Source: Polytrichum commune (taxonomy: Eukaryota; Streptophyta; Polytrichopsida; Polytrichales; Polytrichaceae). Taken from it: a DNA stretch of 60,000 nt. Positions within the stretch are counted from its first letter, which is position 1; each line of letters begins with the position of its first letter. Location of the stretch: assembly GCA_950295325.1 (NCBI GenBank), contig OX485807.1, forward strand, positions 34,256,440 to 34,316,439, given 5' to 3'. Below the pieces are notes generated by a model that did no database searches, had not been told where the DNA came from, and saw only the letters and a list, made by a program, of their open reading frames with translations. A program made the translations under genes and the position numbers. This document shows positions 53,061 to 60,000 of this stretch, piece by piece.

Positions 53061-55807
53061 ATGACAATCCGATTCGTGCTGCTAGTGAACAAGCAGGGGC
53101 AGACCCGGCTGGCTCAGTACTACGAGTATCTCACCATCGAAGAGCGACGTGCTTTGGAGGGTGAGATTGTGCGGAAATGCCTCGCGCGCGCGGATAATCA
53201 AGTGAATCCCTGACCCTGGGTCTTGCCATACATACAACTCCCTAAATTGCACTTAGATCCTTTCACTATGAGTTAGGGTTGTAGTGTTGTCACCATTATG
53301 CAGATTTGTGTACTGCTCTGCTCCTGAGCAAGAAGGATCGTCATTTCTCACTTGTTGAGCTCCTCAGGGCTGAATTGCGATCAAGCAGAGCTCCTTCCTT
53401 CCAGTGCATCCAGTGAATATGTTGCAAAAATGCCTGGAACGCCAGGATATTCACGCATGGTTGCATCCTGAGTAGATGTATATACGCAATTCGTAAATTG
53501 CACTCAGTGTTATCATTATGCGGATTTGTATTAGGCTCTGCTCTTGAGCAAGAATAATTGTCATGTCTCACTTGTTGAGCTCCTTTAGGGCTTGTGCAAT
53601 CTTAGTTGTGATCAAGCAGAGCTCATTCCTTTTCAGTGCATCCAGTTAGAACTGTTCAATAATGCCACGCATGGGGGGTAATCAAACATGGTTGCATCCT
53701 GAGCAGCGCCAGACATGCAATTCCTAAATTGCACTCAGATCTTTCACTATTAGGTTAGGGTTGTAGTGTCTTCATTATGCAGATTTGTGTAGTGCTCTAC
53801 TCCCGAGCAAGAAGGATCGTGCTTCCTCACTTTTTGAGCACCTTAGGGCGATCTGAATTGCCATCGAGCAGAGCTCATTCTTTTCCAGTGCATCCAGTTA
53901 AAGTTGTGCGAACACGCCTCTCATGCGGGGATATTCAAGTACGGTCGCATCGTGAGTCACGCCATACATACAATGCATAAATTGCACTTAATTGTTAACT
54001 ACAAGTTAGGGTTGTCGTGGCATCATTTTGCAGTTTTGTGTGTGTGCGCTAAGGCTCTGCTTTTGAGCACGAAGGATTGTCATTTCTCACTTGTTGAGCT
54101 CCTCATGGCTTGTGGAATCTGAATTGTGATCAAACAGAGTCCATTCCTTTGTGGTGCATCCAGTTACTGTCCGGGAATCGCCCGCCTCTGGCAATTCAGA
54201 GGTGCAGGATCAAGTCTTACTTTTGTCTCGCTAAAAGTATTTGTTGATTGGGCTGGTTTGTCTCGAAGGTTAGCATGACTCCCCATAGCGGATTCTGCGA
54301 CAATTGCAGTAGGATCCTGGTAGTTCTGGCCCAGAGACCTGGTCTCTTTGGGGCAAACACGGTTTCTTCTGGCACCTTTGGTTGTCGACTTTAGCTAAGG
54401 TGTATCTGGTTGGATCTGAAGTTCTCAATTGCATCTGATGTGATTTCTGTCTAGTTTTTCTTGATACATTTTGTTCAGACAGTGGCAGGTGAGAGCCAAG
54501 GGTTATTATAGATGTGGATTCAGGAACAGGGGGAAATGTAGGGCTGTGACATTTTTCAAGGTAGTTCCGGAGAATCAGGGAAACAGACAACAGCACCTTT
54601 GATGAACAGAAGTTCTGCATGGTCTGTAAGAGAGCATGAGCTCTTTGGAAAATATCTTGAACTTTGCCAAGGGCTTCTGAGTGTAGGTTGTTTGGTCTAG
54701 CATGTGTGAGTAGCATTTAGAAGCATTGTATGTAACTTTTTAGGAACCTTGCGATTACATGCTGAATATTTAAATCAAATTACCTTTTTGAATGGGTATA
54801 GTGTTCATTTGTGGAGCACCGGAACTACAAGATAATCTATCGGCGCTATGCTTCTCTTTTCTTCTTGGTTGGTGTTGATGGTGAAGAGGTAACAAGCTTC
54901 ATTTTACATCCCTACATTGCAATGCTTTCAGATGGTTGTGTGCTTTGTGCGACAATCTTGTCTGTGCCAGTAAGTTTTTCTTGGTCATGTGTGTTAGTTT
55001 TGATCATTATTGTACTTAAGGCACTCAGGGAGTTGAGGACGTTTATAAATTTTTTGATCTCATTAACAACGTGTGGGATTCAGATTTCCAATTTAGGTCC
55101 TCCTATCAGATCAGCTGTCATCTGTTAGTGCTATTTCAAGGAGCCTCTTACTAACCAGTACATTTATTTTGCTATCTTTGTCAGTGTTGTTCATAGTTTT
55201 ACTTGAGGCAGCAGGAGAACCTTTGTATTTTGATCTTCAAACATATGTTCTTTAAATAGATAAACCTATTATCATAATGTCCTTCATTAATAATTTTACC
55301 AGTCAGTGTTCATGAACTTCATGATTGTCTCATCACTTTTTTTGCAGAATGAGTTAGCAATTTTGGAGTTTATCCACTGTGTGGTGGAGACTATGGATCG
55401 CTACTTTGGTAATGTGGTAAGTGCTCGACCATGAAAGCATTTCATTTGACCAATTACTGAGCATGGCTGTAATTGGTTCTGTACAATTTGGTCATATATA
55501 TGCAAGGTGTTGAAATGGCCCGTGCTATCAAAACATGTGTATTATATTCCATTTAGCTGATGTTTTAGGTTCCTCATGTCTCAGGGTGCAGGGTGGTCTT
55601 CTATTTCTTTGTTGGTTAGGACACTGCTTCAGTAAATATAGGCTCTAATAACTACCTTTGTTATGTTTGCAGTGTGAGTTGGACATTATGTTCCATCTGG
55701 AGAAAGCACATTTCATGCTGGAGGAGATGGTTATGAATGGTTGCATAGTTGAGACGAACAAAGTGAACATATTGAGTCCTATCCAACTAATGGACAAGTC
55801 TTCGTAG
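53061..55807 (+). CDS. AP4S: AP-4 adaptor complex, sigma subunit
   Basis: The small subunit of the AP-4 heterotetramer, which sorts cargo at the trans-Golgi network (in plants, towards the vacuole). Exons are 53061-53201, 54802-54888, 55348-55416 and 55673-55807: 47+29+23+44 = 143 residues, the family's usual length. All introns are phase 0 (GTGAAT..TATAG, GTAACA..TTGCAG, GTAAGT..TTGCAG). The protein is strongly conserved: [86 protein letters not shown] and SPIQLMDK. The pattern ([15 protein letters not shown] and the C-terminus) is AP-4 sigma rather than AP-1, 2 or 3. Intron 1 (1.6 kb) is largely a tandem repeat derived partly from exon 1. Confidence 0.96.
53165..54170. repeat. four tandem ~245-bp units in AP4S intron 1, starting inside exon 1
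   Basis: Units begin with a diverged copy of the last bases of exon 1 and the donor region (ATGCCT..CGC..GGATAATCAAGTG..), then '(c)ataca(t/a)acaa.t...taaattgcact', 'gttagggttgtagtgt', 'ttatgcagatttgtgt', 'gctctgctc(c/t)tgagcaagaag', 'tcacttgttgagctcct', 'gatcaagcagagct' and 'ttccagtgcatccagt'. Starts are near 53165, 53415, 53655 and 53905; the last trails off near 54170. Confidence 0.75.
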
Positions 55808-57329
55808 CGAATCCAAGGTGATCACCAAGATGAAAATAGAGCTCTCTTGTCCTTACAGTTCCTCATACATGAGCATACCTTGATCATTTGAGCAAACCTT
55901 GGGAGTTGTCTACATAGGATAAACTGCAGTTTGTGTTATTATTCATAAGCCTGGGCCTTAGAAGTTGCTGATTCATTGGTATGTCTAGGAGCATTTCTGT
56001 GTCATTGGTAGCAGCTGGGAAGGACTTGGATGATTGTAAATTAGCTGGTAATTAGTTCATTGATGTCATGCATTATTGCATTCCAGACAGACATCTCCTG
56101 TCTCAATTTCCCCCAAAGTTCAATATGAACGTCTTCACCCTCATGTCATTTGTGTGTGTTGATGGAATTCTCTTGGATTACATCCAAGCTGTAACTCTTA
56201 TTTTAGAGATAAGATGCGGATTTTTCTGTAGATATCTCCCATGATCTCTACTTTGTGGGTCGTCTCCAGCCAGCTCTTCCTGATCGTCATGTGTGCTCAC
56301 AGGCGTCTTGTATCCCGTTGATGTGGTTGGCTGGGAGGTGGATACCACATCCTTCGACATAGACACTCCTAGTGGAATTGTCATGTGATGTACTGTACTT
56401 TGGTTGGTTGTGTGAGCACAGAAAGGACTTGCAGTCTGGATATTACACTTAATACTGAACCCCTCCCCCCTCCCCCCCCGCAACACATCACTTAGCATAG
56501 TACATGCTAAGTCCGCTGCATGTACTATACTCTGTAGTGAACTCTATTGTGACCAGTTTAACAACTTTAGGACTTAATGCAATCAGTTGATGTTTATCTT
56601 GAGCATCTATTAAACAATTTACTAATCTGCATTTGTTGCATGTCTTGAGTGAAGGGTACGAAGGTTACATGTCTTCCTGCTGCTGAAGGCACAGTGCTGT
56701 CTGAATGCAGGTGGTAAGAAATTAGATTGGAATGAAAAGAACTGCAATGGCAGGATCTTGGTTGAGTAATATCTTGTTTTACAAGAACCCTAACACCTCA
56801 AACTTATGCACACAAGAATGATTCAAAGCGTGATGAAACTACCATCACCCATGCTGTTTTACACGTAGGAAAGACACTCGCTCTATGAATGGCTGTGGTG
56901 CTGCTGTATCTGTCACGAGCTATACACTGTTGGCTACAATTTAAATAAATCCTTTGGTTTTGGCGAAACTACTCTCTTCACTGTATTCAACATTACATAC
57001 AACGGCAGAAGTCATCATCTACCTGCCATTGATTACAGATGGTAACTGTGTAAACAAAACTTGCAGGAACGTGGAGTCTTGCGATTAGAGATGCACAGGT
57101 GAACTCATTCCCCGGTTTGTCTTCCAAGTCTTGCAAAACCATCAGAACTTCTTGATAGATTGTTACGTATCAGTCACGGAGAAGGGAGTTGGTGACACAA
57201 CTGCCTTGTTACCGCTTCTGTTCACTCCAAATTAGCAGAAGCTTGCATTGGTAAAGACTTGGGGTCGGTCCCTTTCGGAAGTTCAGTGTGGCGCAATAGT
57301 GGGTCTCCGAATGGGTTACTGGGTTTCAG
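55808..57329. other. region between AP4S and the Ser-rich gene
   Basis: The AP4S 3' UTR occupies the first few hundred bases. A C-rich run is at about 56458-56479. A small inverted repeat, ACTTAGCATAGTACATGC (56488-) against TGCATGTACTATAC (56518-), lies next to it. No gene is called. Confidence 0.4.
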
Positions 57330-57930
57330 TGATTGAAGTTGTGGAGTTCCACGTGGGAGCTTCCCAATTTCTTGCCCCTGGATGAAGAGTGGAACAATCA
57401 GTGATTGATAATGTATCAGCACCACAACCTCGACTGTCGGATGAGACATGCTGACAATCATTGGGTTTCGGTTCACCAAGATCAGAACATATTCTAAGAC
57501 TCCCTATTCTGTTGCAGCTCATTTGTTGTTGGGTAGATGGTCGGAGGAGTGCCATGGTTGATCAACAACCCCTTCTCCTCGGAAAGCCAATGAAGAAAGA
57601 TGTGCATCCCCCCTTTCCTCATTCTCAATTTCCGGCCCTTGGACGTAAGGTGTGAGATAATCATCGTGATTTCAATTTCCTGTTCCTAGACGCGAGGAGT
57701 GGAAGAATCATTGTGATTTCAATTTCCTGCCCTTGGACGTGAAGAGTGGAATAATGAGTGATTGATAACGTGTCACCACAACCTCGACTCATTGTCAAAG
57801 GAGACTGCAGGCAATCGCTGGGTTTCCGTCCACCAAACCAATAGTCAACCCTATTTCGACACCCTTAATCTCATGGTTACAGCCCATTTTGTTGTGGAGT
57901 GCTTGATGGTCGGGGGGAACTGTCGCTCCT
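57330..57930. repeat. tandem duplication at the 3' end of the Ser-rich gene, plus a 47-bp minisatellite
   Basis: About 57340-57560 and 57720-57930 share 'gtgattgataa.gt.tca', 'ccacaacctcgact', 'caatc.(c/t)tgggttt(c)', 'caccaa' and 'gttgttg(g/t)g...gatggtcggrggrr'. The second copy contains the stop codon (57877) and last codons of the minus-strand gene. Between them, 57620-57757 has three copies of a ~47-base unit TTTCAATTTCCTGCCCTTGG plus ACGTGAAGAGTGG. Confidence 0.65.
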
Positions 57931-60000
57931 TCCGAAGGAGCTCTTGCTTGCCAACCATTGCATCGTTCTTTGCGCAAACGAAGGATTAGCTCCGCCAATT
58001 GTATTTCCATTTCCTTCCACCATATCATTTGTTCTCGCACTTGCATTTGTTGCAGCTAGTGATCGACCATCATCACTGCGCCGGAGCCTGTCTGGTGGCC
58101 CTTCGGACGCCGATCTGTGTAACAAAAACGAGCCTCGGAGGTTGGAAAAACCCCTGAATGTCTCCGCCTTCACTCGTTGCTCCCACAGTCCTCCTCCTCC
58201 TGCATTTCTGTCATTTGTTGCACTCGAAGTTTTCACTCTGAGAGGCTCGGAGTTTGGGCTCGTTCCCAGGAGCGGCACACCCGAAGTCGAAGTCGGGGTT
58301 TGGGTTAAAATTTGCTCCCGGGAGCCAAGATCCATGGTGTTCGCCATTCGAGCCATCGGAGAGTGCAGAAGCGGGGAAACACTTCGAGTGAAATCCATAG
58401 TTATCCATTGATCACTATCCCTGGAGGAAGATGAGTGGCCGAAAGTTGCATTTTTCTGCCCCGAATCGCTTGACCTCGGGATCTCCGAATGGCCGTTACT
58501 ACTCCTCGCTCTTGGGAACAAGGGGCTGCTGCTGCCGCTGCTGGAGGGGGATCCATATCTGTGGGAGCCGTAAGGGAAGATGTCAATGCTGTAGAATTCT
58601 CTTCTCCCCGAAGCAGTCAGCGAGCCTGCCCGTGGGAGATTGGAACAATTTCTGGGGGAGCCACCGGAAGACGCTGCTGCTGCGGGGTCTCTTGCCGCGA
58701 GTATAGCTGCTGCGAGCCGTTCCCGCACTTCGACTCCCAGAGCGGCTTGCCTGAATGAATCCGAGTTCCGAGAGAGCGCCCCTCGCGCACTATCTCTCTC
58801 ATTTTCTCTGCCAAGTATACTTCGCCCTGGAATAAATACATCAAGTAAGTAATTTCAGCACTTGCTTTGCACTATTCTCTCGTTGTAGTGAGCTGTTCAC
58901 ATAAAATTCCTAAAAGATTGACATTAAGTAACCATCCCAAGTTGCGATGATATAACAAAGATGATGGTTTAAGGTTGCCAAGACACATGGATAGACCCTG
59001 CTTGTGGCAACTTGGGAGTTATTTTTCCTTACATGCAACTACCCACATGTCGGTTCAAGTTCACCTGGACGAAGTTGCAACTCAAGAGAAGGCAGATTTC
59101 ATCAGGTAATGTCAGCAATTGCTCTGCATTATTCTCTCGTTGTAGTGAGCTGTTCACATAAAATCCCTAAAAGCTTGACAGTAGTAGCCCCGGGTCGTGA
59201 TGATGAATTGAAGATAGTTAACGGTAGCCAAAACACCATGGACATGGACTTGGGGCTACTTGGGAGTGATCATTTTTGCCTACTCGCTCCACGAAACTAC
59301 CCACATGTCGGTTCAAGTTCATCTAGAAACGACCATCTCACATTGGGACGGACCCCTATGACCGAAGCAGGAGTAGGCTCATCTTCTGGGTCATGGGTTA
59401 CAGACATGAAAGTTTGAACTTTTTCTTCAGCTGCAGCAAGAGGGTACGTGTTCGGCGAAATTCTTTGCTTTAGGGTTTTGCAAAGTATTCTCTCCACTTT
59501 TAAAGTACTAGCGTAGACATTGCCATTCTCGGAGTGATGGGCAAAGGCTCTCAATCGACTGACCTCAACTTAAGTTCTTGAGAAATAGAAGGCGGTTACT
59601 AGAGTGAACAGGACCCCAACATTCACTTAAAGAGTGGACAGAACAATTTGCAAAACCCTAAACCAGGAGCTTCGCAGGACTCGCTCCCTCTTGTTGCTGA
59701 AGTTGATTTTTTCATTTCATTGTGTTCCATAATCCATAACTCAGCGTATGAAACCACACATGCTTCGGCCATACTCTCCTCAATCTTCAGATTACTCGGA
59801 AGACACAAATCAGGCACATGTTTCATACTTCATCGTCCAAAACCTTTCCAGAGAGCAGAAGAGCAGAACAGAAATGAATGCAAAATTTATTCAAGTCGGC
59901 TACACACAGTTTCCTCTTAACTTACCGTCTGCTTGCTCTTCACCCTGAATGCTGCTTGACCTCGCCGATCCAAAAATCTCCTCCTGAGCTTCCAGAATCC
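57877..60000 (-). CDS. unrecognised Ser-rich protein, 3' part (5' end beyond window)
   Basis: My model, running off the right edge: exon 60000-59926 (partial; ILEAQEEIFGSARSSSIQ), exon 59430-59305 (EEKVQTFMSVTHDPEDEP... to LDELEPT) and terminal exon 58826-57877 (316 codons with stop). The phases agree (GTAAGT/CTGCAG, then a weaker GTGGGT/TTCCAG). The terminal exon starts RSILGREN, has a helical stretch VRERLAAAILAARDPAAAAS, then is Ser/Pro/Gly/Asn-rich and probably disordered, ending TPQQNGL. No signal peptide, membrane span or catalytic motif is visible. I do not know the family. The frame is long, uninterrupted and GC-richer than its surroundings, which supports it being coding. The middle donor is the least certain point, because a diverged tandem duplication covers it. 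Confidence 0.55.
58858..59327. repeat. tandem duplication of ~240 bp spanning an exon/intron edge
   Basis: 58858-59075 and 59108-59327 share 'tctctcgttgtagtgagctgttcacataaaat', 'cctaaaag.ttgaca', 'gatgat', 'cttgggagt.at' and 'ctacccacatgtcggttcaagttca.ct'. The second copy carries the 3' end of the middle exon (GAACTTGAACCGACAT) and its donor. The first copy carries the same bases behind a CAG, so an 18-base in-frame micro-exon is possible there. Confidence 0.75.

Noticed and set aside
54270-54716. 148-codon antisense frame in AP4S intron 1
   Set aside because: No domain recognised, no plausible context, lies within an intron; most likely chance.
58617-58844. Alternative frame of the Ser-rich terminal exon (EVYLAEKMREIVREG...)
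   Set aside because: It stops after about 70 codons, while the chosen frame stays open for 316 codons and agrees in phase with the upstream exons.

Overview
The window is nuclear DNA of a land plant. Spliced genes with GT-AG introns encode plant proteins, including PDV2, a chloroplast-division protein confined to plants. Intergenic DNA is AT-rich and full of short DNA transposons, long poly(C)/poly(G) tracts and degenerate tandem repeats. Gene density is low (six genes in 60 kb). A non-seed plant (bryophyte, fern or lycophyte) is my guess, but the sequence alone does not prove it.

Genes in order. (1) A single-FAS1-domain fasciclin-like arabinogalactan protein at 4.3-5.4 kb (+). (2) A seven-exon inositol polyphosphate 5-phosphatase of the plant 5PTase11 type at 14.0-11.5 kb (-), with an N-terminal Met-Gly-Asn-Cys acylation motif. 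(3) PDV2 at 44.7-41.7 kb (-), two exons, with a 5S-rRNA-like sequence in its intron. (4) A one-exon A20/AN1 zinc-finger stress-associated protein at 48.7-49.1 kb (+), whose A20 finger has abnormal Cys spacing. (5) The complete four-exon sigma subunit of the AP-4 adaptor complex at 53.1-55.8 kb (+). (6) The 3' part of an unrecognised Ser-rich protein, running off the right edge at 60.0-57.9 kb (-). The genes are functionally unrelated, as is normal in plants: cell wall/surface, phosphoinositide turnover, plastid division, stress signalling and post-Golgi vesicle sorting.

Repeats and mobile elements. 16-42 kb is almost entirely nested or adjacent non-autonomous elements. Several MITE families have TTA target duplications (PIF/Harbinger-like). 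One family has TA duplications (mariner-like), one has an 8-bp duplication (hAT-like), and one insertion has a duplication of about 12 bp (Mutator-like). There is a tRNA-derived SINE with intact box A and box B and a 9-bp target duplication, a second SINE reduced to a 40-bp tail between 11-bp duplications, and two remnants of the same LINE 3' end. The SINE sits in a MITE that sits in another MITE (19.87-21.11 kb). At 35.1 kb a 264-bp insertion carries a perfect 78-bp palindrome.

A recurring theme is diverged local tandem duplication beside or inside genes. In at least two genes the duplicated unit includes an exon edge (AP-4 sigma exon 1; the 3' terminus of the Ser-rich gene), and in the Ser-rich gene a third duplication includes an exon/intron boundary.
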